NCBI RefSeq assembly: GCF_900129635.1
Contig: NZ_FSRB01000001.1
Coordinates: 5,297,501 to 5,361,500 of the forward strand
Length of the DNA: 64,000 nt
Direction of reading: 5' to 3'
Origin: Singulisphaera sp. GP187
Lineage (GTDB): Bacteria > Planctomycetota > Planctomycetia > Isosphaerales > Isosphaeraceae
Below the pieces are notes generated by a model, which saw nothing but the letters and a program-made list of their open reading frames with translations, was not told where the DNA came from and did not search any database. The position numbers and the translations under genes were made by a program. Below are positions 26,232-36,149 of the stretch, one piece after another; the first letter of the stretch is position 1, and every line of letters starts with the position of its first letter.

Positions 26232-29200
26232 TCAAACCGGAACGGGCTTGGCTTCGGCCTCCGCGGCTTGGCCTTCGCTCGTTCGGGCTTCACTGGGCTG
26301 ACGTTGGTGGCCGAAGGCGAGGTAGAGGGCCGGCATCAGGAAGAGGTTGAGGACGGTCGAGGTGACCAGGCCGCCGAGGATGACGACGGCCATCGGGTGC
26401 TCGATCTCGTGCCCCGGCTTGTTGCCGGCCAGGGCCAGCGGGACAAGCGCTAAGCCGGTGGCCAGGGCGGTCATCAGGATCGGGGCGAGCCGCTCCTCCG
26501 AGCCGCGGACGACCAGGCCGAGGCCGAACGGTTCGCCCTCTTCTTCCTCGAGGTGGCGGTAGTGGCTGACGAGCATGATCCCGTTGCGGGCGGCGATCCC
26601 CAGCACGGTCACGAAGCCGACGAGTGAGCCGAGCGAGAGGACGCCTCCGCCCAACACCGCGCCGAAGACGCCGCCGATCAGGGCGAACGGCAAGGTCAGG
26701 AAGACCAGGGCCGTGAGCCGGATCGTGCGGAAGTCGGAGTGGATGATCAAGAGGACTCCGATGAGGGAGAGGGCCGAGAGAGCGAGCAAGCGCTGACGCG
26801 ACTCTTCCCGCGCGGCGTATTCGCCGAGGAACTCGGGATGGTACTCACGCTCGAACGAGAGCTTTTTGACACGCTCCTCGATCTCGCGGGCGACGCTGCC
26901 GAGGTCGCGGCCTTCGACGTTGCAGGTGACGTCGATCCGCCGCGAGGCCCCCTCGCGCTTGATCTCGTTGGGCGCCGGCACGATCGCGACCTCGGCCACG
27001 TCGCCCAGGGGGACGTGGGTTCCCAGCGGGGTCTCGATCGGCAGGTTGCGGAGCTCGGAGACGTCGTTGCGCAGCCGCTCGACGCCCCAGACGAAGACGT
27101 CGAAGATCTTCTGGTCGCGGTAGACCTCACCGACCTTCGCTCCTTTGACCAAGGTGGTCGCCGACCGCCGGACGTCGCCCGGGGTCAGGCCGAGCCGCGC
27201 GGCGGCCTCGGGACGGAGCCGGACGTCGAGCTGCGGGACGACGACCTGGGGCTCGACCTTGAGGGCGGTGACCCCCTTGACCCCGTCGATCGCCTTGTAG
27301 ACTTCCTGCGCTTTGTCGCGGAGCACCGCGATGTCCGGCCCGAAGATCCGAACGACGACGGTCGCGCCGACCCCGGTGAGGACTTCCTTGATCCGTTCTT
27401 TCAGGTAGGTGAGGACGTCGCGGGTGAGCCCCGGGTAGCCGTCGACCACGGTCTGGACGTTGGCCATCGCCTTGGCGTGGTTGAACTTGGGATCGACGCT
27501 GATCCAGAGCTCGGTGAAGTTCGGGCCGACGACTTCGTCGGCCACCTCAGCGCGGCCGATGTGCGAGCCGAAGTTGCGCACGCCGGGGACGGTGCGGAGC
27601 TCCTTGCTCGCCCTCACGGTGATCCGTCGCATCGCCTCCAGTGAAGTCCCGGGCTTCTCGACCCAGTGCATCAGGAAGTCGTTCTCCTGAAAGTCGGGCA
27701 GGAACTCTTCGCCCAGCCCCGCGACGGCCACCAGCGATCCGCCAAAGGCGACGATCAGGACGATGACCGCCCAGGCCGGCCGCCTTGCGATCGTGGGCAG
27801 GATCGCCCGGTAGACCCACTTGAGGGCACGGACCAAGGGCGACTCGCGCTTTCGCTCCGACGTCCCGGTCAGGAGCATCAGCGAGAGCGCGGGCGTTACG
27901 GTCAGGGCGACGAAGAGCGAGGCCACGATCGCGAGGACGTAGGCGAGGGCGAGCGGGCGGAAGAACGAGCCGGAGAGGCCGTCGAGGAAGAAGACGGGGA
28001 CGAAGACGAGGATCACGATCAGGCTGGCGAAGACGACGGCGCTGCGGACTTCGAGCGAGGCGTCGAGGACGACCCGGTACGCGGAGAATGGGGACCCTGC
28101 CAGGCGGTTGAGCCGGAGCCGGCGGACGATATTCTCGACGTCGATGATCGCGTCGTCGACCACCTCGCCCATGGCGATCACCAGGCCGGCCAGGACCATC
28201 GTATTGATGGTTGCCCCCATCCAGACCAAAACAATCGTTGCCGCCATGAGTGAGAGCGGGATCGCCGTCAGGCTGATCAGGGCCGTCCGCCAGTCGAACA
28301 GGAAGGTGACGAGGATCAGGACGACCAGGACGCAGCCGACGGCCATCGCTTCCTTGAGGTTGTCGAGCGACTGCTCGATGAAGGTTGCGGGGCGGAAGAT
28401 GGTGGGGTCGATGTCGACCCCCTTCAGGGCCGGCCGGAGGGCGTCGAGGGCTTTTTCCACCTCGTGGGTGACTTCGAGGGTGTTGCCCGTCGGCTGCTTC
28501 TCGACGATGAGCAGGAGTCCGGGGCCGTCGTTGATGACCGCGTCGCCGATCGGCGGCGGATAGCCGATCCCGACGTCGGCGACGTCGCCGAGCTTGAGCG
28601 AAACGCCGTTGCGGAAGGCGACCGTGGTGCGGGCGAGGTCGCCGGGCGCTTCGATTGGCGAGCGGTGGCGGACGGCGATCCGCTGGTTGGGCATGTCGAC
28701 GAACCCGCCGGCGCCGACGGCCGAGGCGTCGGTCACGGCCTTGACGACCGTGTCGAGCGTCACCGCGTTGGCGCGGAGCCGGTCAGGGTCGACGAGCACC
28801 TGGTATTGCAGGTCGCGCTGACCCCAGATGGCGACGTTGGCGACCCCCGGGATCGACATCAGGCGAGGCCGAATGGTCCACTTGGCCAGGATCGTCATAT
28901 CCATTTGCGAGAGCGTCTTGGACGAGAGCCCGACCTTGAGCAACCGGCTCGTCGACGAGAGCGGGGGCAGGATGACCGGTGGCCGCGCGGCGGCGGGCAG
29001 CCGTGGCGCTTCGACCGAGAGCCGTTCCTGGACCACCTGCCGCGCGGCCATCAGGTCGGTCCCCTGTTTGAGGATCAGGACCACCGACGAGAGCCCGAGC
29101 ACCGATTTCGAGCGGATCGTCTTCAGGCCGATCGTGCCGTTGAGCGCATTCTCCAACGGGACGCTGACCAGGCTTTCCACCTCTTCGGTCGAGAGCCCGG

Positions 29201-29360
29201 GGGCCTCGGTCTGGACCTCGACCAAAGGGGGGGCGAACTCGGGAAAGACGTCCAGGGGGGCCTTCCGCGCGGTGCGGACCCCCACGATCATCAGCACGAC
29301 CGACAGCGCCAGCACGAGCACGCGGAGCCGGAGTGAAGTCGAAACAAGCCAGTTCATCAT
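26232..29360 (-). CDS. Heavy-metal efflux RND permease, CzcA/CusA family
   Basis: 1042 residues, the normal length for HME-RND pumps. The first helix (LRVLVLALSVVLMIVGVRTA) is followed by DVFPEFAPPLVEVQTEAPGL, the porter domain, and helix 4 carrying GEVVDDAIIDVENIVRRLR, the proton-relay acidic cluster. A second porter half, RNGIMLVSHYRHLEEEEGEP, and a closing helix bundle follow. It exports metal cations from periplasm or cytoplasm using the proton gradient, in complex with an adaptor and a TolC channel. The acidic pattern differs from CusA and CzcA, so the metal cannot be named. The adaptor gene lies 53 bases upstream in the same direction. Confidence 0.95.
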   Translation of the reverse strand: MMNWLVSTSLRLRVLVLALSVVLMIVGVRTARKAPLDVFPEFAPPLVEVQTEAPGLSTEEVESLVSVPLENALNGTIGLKTIRSKSVLGLSSVVLILKQGTDLMAARQVVQERLSVEAPRLPAAARPPVILPPLSSTSRLLKVGLSSKTLSQMDMTILAKWTIRPRLMSIPGVANVAIWGQRDLQYQVLVDPDRLRANAVTLDTVVKAVTDASAVGAGGFVDMPNQRIAVRHRSPIEAPGDLARTTVAFRNGVSLKLGDVADVGIGYPPPIGDAVINDGPGLLLIVEKQPTGNTLEVTHEVEKALDALRPALKGVDIDPTIFRPATFIEQSLDNLKEAMAVGCVLVVLILVTFLFDWRTALISLTAIPLSLMAATIVLVWMGATINTMVLAGLVIAMGEVVDDAIIDVENIVRRLRLNRLAGSPFSAYRVVLDASLEVRSAVVFASLIVILVFVPVFFLDGLSGSFFRPLALAYVLAIVASLFVALTVTPALSLMLLTGTSERKRESPLVRALKWVYRAILPTIARRPAWAVIVLIVAFGGSLVAVAGLGEEFLPDFQENDFLMHWVEKPGTSLEAMRRITVRASKELRTVPGVRNFGSHIGRAEVADEVVGPNFTELWISVDPKFNHAKAMANVQTVVDGYPGLTRDVLTYLKERIKEVLTGVGATVVVRIFGPDIAVLRDKAQEVYKAIDGVKGVTALKVEPQVVVPQLDVRLRPEAAARLGLTPGDVRRSATTLVKGAKVGEVYRDQKIFDVFVWGVERLRNDVSELRNLPIETPLGTHVPLGDVAEVAIVPAPNEIKREGASRRIDVTCNVEGRDLGSVAREIEERVKKLSFEREYHPEFLGEYAAREESRQRLLALSALSLIGVLLIIHSDFRTIRLTALVFLTLPFALIGGVFGAVLGGGVLSLGSLVGFVTVLGIAARNGIMLVSHYRHLEEEEGEPFGLGLVVRGSEERLAPILMTALATGLALVPLALAGNKPGHEIEHPMAVVILGGLVTSTVLNLFLMPALYLAFGHQRQPSEARTSEGQAAEAEAKPVPV

Positions 29361-29413
29361 GAGATCATTGACTCAGGCATTCACTGGAGGTGTGTCTAGA
29401 ACCCGTCCGACGT

Positions 29414-30663
29414 CTACTTGCCCACACCAAACTCGGTGCCGAAGAGTTCCGCCGCGCCGTCGGTGACGACCTGGGCGCCTGGCTTGGGCCCGCTGGTCAG
29501 GGCGACCATGGAGTTGACGACGCGGTCGACCGAGACGCGGCGACGGGCGTACGCGTGGGGGGCGCTGTTCTCGTAGACCCAGGTATTGCCGTGGATGTCG
29601 CGGAGCAGGGCCGCGAGGGGGATCACCAAGCTTTCGTCCTCGCCTCGGAGCGGAAGCGTGACGCCCACCCGCTGGCCGGGTCGCAGAGCGCCCTCCTGGT
29701 TCACAGCCTCGTAGAAGAGGTTGACCGTGGCCGCCAGGGGATCGCCCGAGGGGGGGCCGTGACCGGGGTCGCGGGCCGGGTGGCCCCGCCCGGGGTGCCG
29801 GCGAGTCCGCCGACCTCCGCGGCCTTGTCGGTTGCGATCCGTTCGAGGTCGCCGACGTAGACGGGGACCTTGATCCAGACCGGGTCGAGGCTGGCGATGT
29901 CGAACAGAATCGCGCCGGCCGCCACTTTCTGCCCGGGCCTGGCGTGCAGGTTCTGGAGCGTGCCGCTGGCGGGCGCGTTGATCTTCTGGGTGTTCATGGT
30001 GCCGGTCTCGGCGTCGGCCGCCACCTTGGCGAGGATTTCCCGGCGGTCCTCGGCGGCCTTGAGCGTGGCCTGGGCGAGGTCGAACTGGGCCTTGGCGTCG
30101 ACCAGGGCCGCGGTGCCGCCGAGCTTGTCACGCACCAGGTTCTCCGCCCGGTTGAGGTTCACCTTGGCGATGTTGAGCGACTCCTTCCCCTGCTTGATCT
30201 GCCCTTCCGCCTCGATCAACATCGGGGCCATCGTGGCGCGGGCCTCGGGCGAGAGGATCGGCACGAGGACGAAGATCGGCTGCCCCTCCGTGACCCGGCT
30301 CCCCGGCGTGGGGAAGCCGGAACCAGGGGGAGCGTTGAGGGTCCCGGTGAATGGGGAGGTCACGCTGACCAATCGGCCTGGAGGGATAATGACTTCGCCG
30401 CCGTAGACGGTGGTGCGCGGCACTGACTTCCGCTCGATGGCGGCCAGGCGGATTCCGAGCCGGGTCTCGGCGTCGGGGGTCAGCACGATGGTCGTTAGCT
30501 CAGCCTCGGTCGGGGGCTTGAACGACACCGGGGGAGCTGGCTTTGGCGCCGAGGCCGTCGGGCTGCTCGCCGCGGGCTGGCAGCCGGGGACGGTCAGGAT
30601 CATGGCCGCCGCCACGAGCCAGACTGGCCGTGCGTTCCGCGGCATCCACCATCGTGGGTACAT
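29414..30663 (-). CDS. RND efflux periplasmic adaptor (HlyD-like), frameshifted
   Basis: The start ATG 30663 (AGGAAA upstream) opens a lipoprotein signal ending LTVPGC. The frame continues through TTVYGGEVIIPPGRLVSVTS, the hairpin region and ARPGQKVAAGAILFDIASLD, then hits TGA at about 29703 after an incorrect stretch. In the other frame the missing part reads LAATVNLFYEAVNQEGALRP, then GQRVGVTLPLRGEDESLVIP up to GTEFGVGK. One C is lacking in a run of seven (29750-29756), so the two halves join with one extra base. This could be a real mutation, phase variation or an assembly error. Intact, it would link the pump to the TolC partner. Confidence 0.85.
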
Positions 30664-30919
30664 GGAATATTTTCCTGGTGGGCGCAATCGAAGCGAAGTT
30701 CGCGGCCTTGCAATCTCGATAAGATACTCAATCGGCCGTGTCATGAGGGTGTGGACTTCCCTAAATTTTTCTTCATGACCACGCACGAGAGAGGCGAGCC
30801 GCCGATTAACTGTCTGTCCGAAAGCCAAAAGTCCGAGCGGTCGCCGAGGAAGGCGACTGGAAGCGAACGGTGATCTCGGGGCTTCAATTCCCTGGGTCTG
30901 CCCGCAGGATGCGAGACCG
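30664..30919. promoter_or_regulatory. Divergent promoter region of the metal efflux genes
   Basis: The 256 bases lie between the adaptor gene (minus) and the TolC-family gene (plus). Both transcripts must start here. No MerR- or Fur-type dyad was convincing. Confidence 0.4.
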
Positions 30920-32401
30920 ATGCACGCGTTGACCACCCTTACCCTCCTGGTCCTCGGAGCCGCCGCCCAGGCCGATCAGGCGCCTGCCGGAAACGCGGCT
31001 TCGAACGGTCCCCACGCCCGGATCCTTCCGAGGCCGACCACCGCGCCCGGCGATACTCCGGTCCGCCCCGCGCAGTTCGACATGACGGCGCCCATCATGC
31101 CCGCCCCGGCCCCTCCGATCGCCGATGCCGGCCGGTCGATCAGCCTCGAGGCGGCCCTCTACGGCACGATCACGGGCAACCCCGACGTCGTCACGTTGCG
31201 CAACAGCAACATCGCGACCCCCGAGTCGGTCGAGGTCGCCCGCCGATTCCCGACCACGCTCAACCCCACGCTCTGGATCGACGTCCGCCCCTTCGTCTAC
31301 GCGCGGAACCCGGGCCATGGCATGGACCAAAAAGATGCGTTCATGTATTTTTCCTATCGCCAACCGCTCGAGCTCGGGCATCAGACGACGCATCGCTATC
31401 ATATCGCCAAGGCGGCGTATAACCAGCAGCAGTGGACCGTGGTTCAGGCCGAGATGCTGGCGATGGTGCAGACCTACCGGTTCTTCCAGACGGCGGCCTA
31501 TCGCCGCGAGAAGCTCCGGGTTGCCGAACAACTGGCCGACTTCAACGATCGCCTGCTCCAGTCGCTCAACCGCCGGCTCGAGGCCAACCAGGTGCAGGCG
31601 GCCGACGTCGTCCTGGCCGAGGTCGAGAACAAGGCGACCCGCCAGCAGGTCGAGGTCGCCCGCCAGGATTATGCCAACGCCCTGACCGATCTCCACAACC
31701 AGATCGGGACCCCCGAAACGGCCGGGACCGCCCAGCCCTTGGGGCAGTTCATTTTGCCCAACAACATTCCCGCGATCGACGACCAGAGCCTGATCCGGCT
31801 CGCGCTCCAGAGCCGCCCTGAAATCCACGCCGCTCGGGCGGCGGCCACCGGCGCCTGCGCCGCGGTCAAGCTGGCCAAGGGGGACCGGATTCCGACCCCC
31901 GTGGTCGGTCCGCTCTACCAGCGCAACGAAGACGGGACCCAGTTCTTTGGATTCACCTACATCACCCCCCTGCCCATCCTCAACAACGGCAAGCCCTTGG
32001 TCGTCCAGCGCGAGGCCGACTACCGTCGCGCCCTGGTCGCCCTTCAGCAAGCCGAGCAGCGGACGACCACCCAGGTCAAGGCGGCCGTCGCCAAGTGGAA
32101 CGGCGCCAATCGACTGGTGAGCCAGACGTCCGGCCTGGCCAGCACGCTCAAGGTCCAGGTCGACCGCCTGGAACAGCTTTTCGACGCGAATCAGGCCGAC
32201 CTGACCAAACTGCTCCAGGCCCGCCAGCGCTTGATCCAGCTCGAGAACGCCCAACTCGACGCCCTCTGGCAGGCCACCCAGTCCCAGGCCGACCTTCTGA
32301 CGGCCCTGGGCGCTCCGTCGTTGCTCGCCGCGATGAACGGGCCGGGACCAGGCCCAGGTCCAGGCGCCGGCCCGCAGCCGACGACCCCCGGTGTGAACTG
32401 A
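30920..32401 (+). CDS. TolC family outer membrane efflux protein
   Basis: 493 residues. A short signal-like start (MHALTTLTLLVLGAAAQAD) is followed by the two TolC helical repeats: ISLEAALYGTITGNPDVV, FMYFSYRQPLELGHQTTHR, LQSLNRRLEANQVQAADVVL, then SLIRLALQSRPEIHAARA, FFGFTYITPLPILNNGKPL and LTKLLQARQRLIQLENAQLD. It is the outer-membrane channel partner of the divergent RND pump and adaptor (CzcC-like). The proline/glycine-rich tail GPGPGPGPGAGP is atypical. A partial copy of its 3' end lies near 38.4 kb. Confidence 0.92.
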   Translation: MHALTTLTLLVLGAAAQADQAPAGNAASNGPHARILPRPTTAPGDTPVRPAQFDMTAPIMPAPAPPIADAGRSISLEAALYGTITGNPDVVTLRNSNIATPESVEVARRFPTTLNPTLWIDVRPFVYARNPGHGMDQKDAFMYFSYRQPLELGHQTTHRYHIAKAAYNQQQWTVVQAEMLAMVQTYRFFQTAAYRREKLRVAEQLADFNDRLLQSLNRRLEANQVQAADVVLAEVENKATRQQVEVARQDYANALTDLHNQIGTPETAGTAQPLGQFILPNNIPAIDDQSLIRLALQSRPEIHAARAAATGACAAVKLAKGDRIPTPVVGPLYQRNEDGTQFFGFTYITPLPILNNGKPLVVQREADYRRALVALQQAEQRTTTQVKAAVAKWNGANRLVSQTSGLASTLKVQVDRLEQLFDANQADLTKLLQARQRLIQLENAQLDALWQATQSQADLLTALGAPSLLAAMNGPGPGPGPGAGPQPTTPGVN

Positions 32402-32570
32402 GGAAGCGTTTTCCCCCCCCCTTTTCGGCCATTCGGCGATCGTGGCATGGACTGCAAGAAGGGGTTCGCTCGGTGTTGTACGAGCGTTCTCGCTTGACTT
32501 GCTTGAATTCAATAAATGCTTTTGATGTTAGGGGTGCACCTTCAATGCCGCTCCGGCATGATGAGCGACC

Positions 32571-33881
32571 TCATCGGGTCACCTTCAACTTGGGAATGGC
32601 GTCTCGCAGCGCGTTGACACCAGCAGCGGTCACTCCCGTCTTGCTGACCTTCAAAAACTTGAGGCGCTTCAGCCCTTCCAGAGACTTCAAGCCGGCATCG
32701 GTGACTGCCGTCTGAGACAAGTTGAGGGAGACGAGCCCATGAGACCGAGCCAGGTGAGCGAGACCGGCGTCGGTGACTGCCGTCTGGGAGACATCGAGAC
32801 GGGCAAGCTTGGGGGCGAATTGGCTCAAGTGAGCCAGGCCCGCGTCGGTGAGCGCGGTTCGACCGACGCCGAGGATACTGGTCGAGGGCATCTCTCCAAG
32901 GGCGATCAAGCCGGAATCCGTAATCCGTGTGCCGTCCAGGAAGATTCTTTCCAGGTTCGACCGACCTCGGAGGGATCTCAACCCCGTGTCGGTCAACCGC
33001 GTGTTGCTCGCCTGGAAGATTGCAAGAATCGGGAACGAGCCGGGATCTGCCAGTGTGGCGACTCCGGCATCGTCGAGGGGCGTGTCGGTAAGGTCCAGCC
33101 ATCGAAGCTTAGGAAGGTGTTGGAGCGATTGCAGACTGGACACGTTGGTTTTGACGAGGTAGAGAATTTCTAAATTGGACATGTCAGCCAGGTTTCCCAG
33201 GCCGGCTCCGGTCACACCCGTTTCGTTGAGTGAGATGAATCTTAAGGAGGCCAGGCGCTTCAAGTGAACTAATCCCGCATCCGTGATCCGCGGACTATCG
33301 AGGGTCAACGCGTCGGGGTTCGTCAGGGCCTCCAAAGGCCTCAGATCACCATCCGTGAGAGGGATTCCTTGAAGGCTCAGGGTGTCAAGTTTTGGGAGAC
33401 CCGTAAAATTCTCCAGTCCAGCCCCGGTGATCTTACCCTTCTCAAAGAAGAGAGCTTCCAGGTCGGCCATGCCCTTGAGATGAACCAGGTCGGCGTCGGA
33501 TAACGAGGGGTCGCGGCCAAGGGTCAAGGTGCGAATTCGTCGGAATTGTCCGATCTGGGCCATGACGCGGTTCGCATCGCCTGGCCCGATCACGACGCGA
33601 TAGGGATGCCCCAAGAAGTCGGGCCCGATCGCGGCGGTGAGCCAGCGTGGCCCGGGCGGCGTCGCGTTACGGAGATACTTCCCGTTGAGATATTGCCAGT
33701 CAAATTCGACGTGACCTCCACCGCGTTGAATCGCCGCGACGGCATCGCGCTGGACATGGGCGCGGTGGACCGTCCAGCCCAGCCCACCGCCGAGGATCAG
33801 GACGGCGAGCATCATCCCGCGCACGCTCAAGCGGATGCGGGGCCACCGCGACCTGGGCCCTCGTTCGAGTCGGTCTGACAT
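32571..33881 (-). CDS. Membrane-anchored leucine-rich repeat protein
   Basis: 436 residues. A short basic start and one transmembrane helix (RGMMLAVLILGGGLGW) are followed by about ten 24-residue LRRs of the GALA/cysteine-free type, with repeated TDAGLxxL and LxxLxLxxTxITDxGL (for example TAVTDAGLAHLARSHGLVSL). LRRs mediate protein contacts; no enzymatic module is attached. ATG 33881 has only a weak AAGGG upstream. Planctomycetes carry many such anchored LRR proteins. Confidence 0.88.
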   Translation of the reverse strand: MSDRLERGPRSRWPRIRLSVRGMMLAVLILGGGLGWTVHRAHVQRDAVAAIQRGGGHVEFDWQYLNGKYLRNATPPGPRWLTAAIGPDFLGHPYRVVIGPGDANRVMAQIGQFRRIRTLTLGRDPSLSDADLVHLKGMADLEALFFEKGKITGAGLENFTGLPKLDTLSLQGIPLTDGDLRPLEALTNPDALTLDSPRITDAGLVHLKRLASLRFISLNETGVTGAGLGNLADMSNLEILYLVKTNVSSLQSLQHLPKLRWLDLTDTPLDDAGVATLADPGSFPILAIFQASNTRLTDTGLRSLRGRSNLERIFLDGTRITDSGLIALGEMPSTSILGVGRTALTDAGLAHLSQFAPKLARLDVSQTAVTDAGLAHLARSHGLVSLNLSQTAVTDAGLKSLEGLKRLKFLKVSKTGVTAAGVNALRDAIPKLKVTR

Positions 33882-33939
33882 TTTGAATCGCCCTTGGATG
33901 ATTGAACTTCTCAACACGGCCTTCCGGGATCTTGTGGAG

Positions 33940-34194
33940 TCACGCTGGCCGCGAAGGACTGAGGCTGGATCGCTTGATTGGTTCCGAGGCCAGCCCGCCG
34001 CTTACCGCCGCCAGCCTCTCTGCGAGTCGCCGAAGCACCGTGTCGTCCTGGGCGTCGTTGCACGCGGCGGACAACCCGACCGAGTGCGGCGAGCTGACGA
34101 CTTCGAGGTGGATCGGCCGCCCCACGATCCAGAGGTCCCAAGCTCGACGAGAAATCAATGGGGTTATTCCTATATCTTGAGGAAGTCTGTGCAA
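33940..34194 (-). CDS. Possible truncated hypothetical protein next to IS target repeat
   Basis: An 84-residue frame includes RRAWDLWIVGRPIHLEVVSS, PHSVGLSAACNDAQDD and VLRRLAERLAAVSGGLASEP, which look like genuine protein (a barrel strand pair followed by a helix). The frame begins inside the repeat that borders the IS element, so the original N-terminus may have been lost. No family recognised. Confidence 0.35.
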   Translation of the reverse strand: MHRLPQDIGITPLISRRAWDLWIVGRPIHLEVVSSPHSVGLSAACNDAQDDTVLRRLAERLAAVSGGLASEPIKRSSLSPSRPA

Positions 34195-34314
34195 TCTGGA
34201 TAAGACTACTTATGTGACCCTCTTCTCTCCTCCGCGTCGCAACGGCGTCCTCGAAGCAGGAGCTTTAGGGATAGCCTGATTTTGCCCAGATAACGTCGAT
34301 TTTGACGAATGTCC
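34170..34314 (+). repeat. Dispersed repeat copy 1, left part (interrupted by IS)
   Basis: This stretch matches 38146-38302 (same orientation, about 85-90% by eye) and continues after the IS at 36114-36150. Together they form one copy of an approximately 180-bp repeat split by the IS. Confidence 0.7.
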
Positions 34315-34468
34315 CCAATAGTGTTCGGCACGAAATTTGCGCCATCTCCACCCAGGCCAATCTTGCCCTCAAGGGCCGAAAACGGGGATTTCGCAAGGAC
34401 TTTCGGCACAGAATTTGCGCCTTCTCCACTCAAGTGCATCTTGCCGTCATTTTGGCAGGGCCTTGGGA

Positions 34469-35694
34469 ATGGCAAAACGCTCAGCAAAACCTCTGAAACC
34501 CCGAGATATCCAGGGGTTGAAGTACGTCGAGCGGTTACTGCCGCTGCTCGACCAACTCCACGATGTCGGCTGCCAACGCGACAGGTCCGGTAATCGCAGC
34601 CTGCATTACGATCAGTATTGCATGCTCGTCTTACTCTTCCTCTTCAACCCAGTCCTCCGTTCCTTGCGCTCCTTGCAACAGGCGAGCACACTCAACAACG
34701 TGCAGCGCAAGCTCGGCTGCGCCCGGGCCTCGTTGGGGTCGCTCTCCGAGGCCGTCGAGGTCTTCGAACCCGAGCGGCTGCGCGGCATCATCGAGTCCCT
34801 CGCCGCCGAAGTGAAGCCCGTCCGCGACGTGCGCGGCGGCCACCTCGCCCATGCCCTGACGGCCGTCGATGGCAGCGTGGTCAAGACGCTCAAGACCATC
34901 GCCGAGGCCGCCTTCATGAACGACAAGAACGGCGGCTCTCACAGCGGCTGGCGACTCCACACCCACTTCGCCATCGACCGCCACGTCCCCACCCGGATCG
35001 AGGTCAGCGCCGCTGCCAACAGTGGCCATAACGACGAGAAGAACCGACTCCGCGCCGCCTTGCAGTCCGACCACTGCTACGTCCTGGACCGTTGGTATGC
35101 CCAGTTCACCCTCTGGAACGACATCGTGGCCGCGGGGAGCAGCTATGTTTGCCGCATCCGCGACAACAGCAACCTCAATGCGGTCATCGAAGAGCGCCCG
35201 GTCTCGGCGACAGCCGCGGCTGCCGACGTCCTCCGCGACTTCATCGTGGACCTCGGCGCCGCCAAGAAGCCCGACGAGCGGCCGGCCCATCGGGTGCGGG
35301 TGATTCTGGTGAAAACGACGCCCCACACCAAGCGTGGGGCCGCAAAGGGGGCACGGCCGGTCCTCCCAGCGACGGCGTGCTGCGGATCGCCACGAACCTC
35401 CTGGATGTTCCCGCCGAGGTGATCGCTGACATCTACCGACACAGGTGGACAATTGAACTCTTCTTTAGATTTTTCAAGCACGTGCTCGGCTGTCGCCACC
35501 TGCTGAGTACGCATCCCAAGGGGATCGAGATCCAGGCGTACTGCGCGATCATCGCGTGTCTGCTGATCAGCCTGTGGACGGGCCGCAAGCCGACGCTCCG
35601 GTCTTACGAGATGATCTGTCTGTACTTCGCAGGCTGGGCGAGCCTTGAGGAACTCTTGGACCATATTAGTAAATTAAAATCTGAAGAGACGTAG
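34469..35694 (+). CDS. IS4 family DDE transposase, frameshifted
   Basis: The protein starts MAKRSAKPLKPRDIQGLKYV at ATG 34469. Catalytic regions are AVDGSVVKTL (first Asp), YVLDRWYAQF (second Asp) and YRHRWTIELFFRFFK, the Y-x2-R-x3-E-x6-K signature. Near 35335-35345 the frame must shift by -1: the first frame ends in ACCGSPRTSWMFPPR at 35422, while the continuation RKGGTAGPPSDGVLRIATNL runs to 35694. This could be mutation or programmed slippage. The full DDE set is present only if the frames are joined. Confidence 0.85.
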
Positions 35695-35845
35695 TGCCCG
35701 CGGCTCGACTCCCAAGTCCGCGGTGTTCGCTGCTGCGCGGTGGTTTGTAGTTCACCCGAGTCGTCGGCTCGCCCCAGGTCACCGAGAACGTCCCGCACGC
35801 CTCTGCGGGGCGGCCGTGTCGGCCAGGCTTCCTCGCTTCAGGAAG

Positions 35846-35948
35846 ACAGGGAGCTCACGCTCCCCGCTCGCCTGGGAGGCGAGCATGCGCTGGCCTGGTG
35901 GCTGGTTTCGCTTGTGCGAAAGGCAAGTGGGGAGCGTGAGCTCCCTGT
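35846..35948. repeat. Perfect 20-bp inverted repeat in the IS tail
   Basis: ACAGGGAGCTCACGCTCCCC (35846-35865) and its exact complement (35929-35948) enclose 63 bases. The structure sits between the transposase stop and the right end of the IS and could form a stable stem-loop. Confidence 0.75.
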
Positions 35949-36149
35949 CCCTCCCCCAGCAAAGCCGAAAGCTCGTGCCCACTGGGGCCGCAGGTCCCCC
36001 GCCCGCCCCACAGGGTCGTGTGAAACGCTCTGAGGGGGAGTTCCCCGGGTTGCCGGCTTGCCGTTGCTCGGATCGCCCCCCCCCACAGCAAACGGAGTGC
36101 CGAACACTATTGGAATGTCCCCGTTTCGCTCTCCTGTGTCGGCCGGCTT

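Larger units (their letters stand above)
34315..36113 (+). mobile_element. IS4-type insertion sequence with 17-bp TIRs and 7-bp TSD
   Basis: The ends are perfect 17-bp inverted repeats, CCAATAGTGTTCGGCAC at 34315-34331 and its complement at 36097-36113. AATGTCC is duplicated just outside both ends (34308-34314 and 36114-36120). The empty-site homologue at about 38290 runs through the junction without a gap, which confirms both boundaries. The element is 1799 bp, contains a DDE transposase and a 400-bp noncoding tail. Confidence 0.9.

Noticed and set aside
30884..32512. 542-codon minus-strand frame
   Set aside because: Antisense to the TolC gene, which has clear family features.
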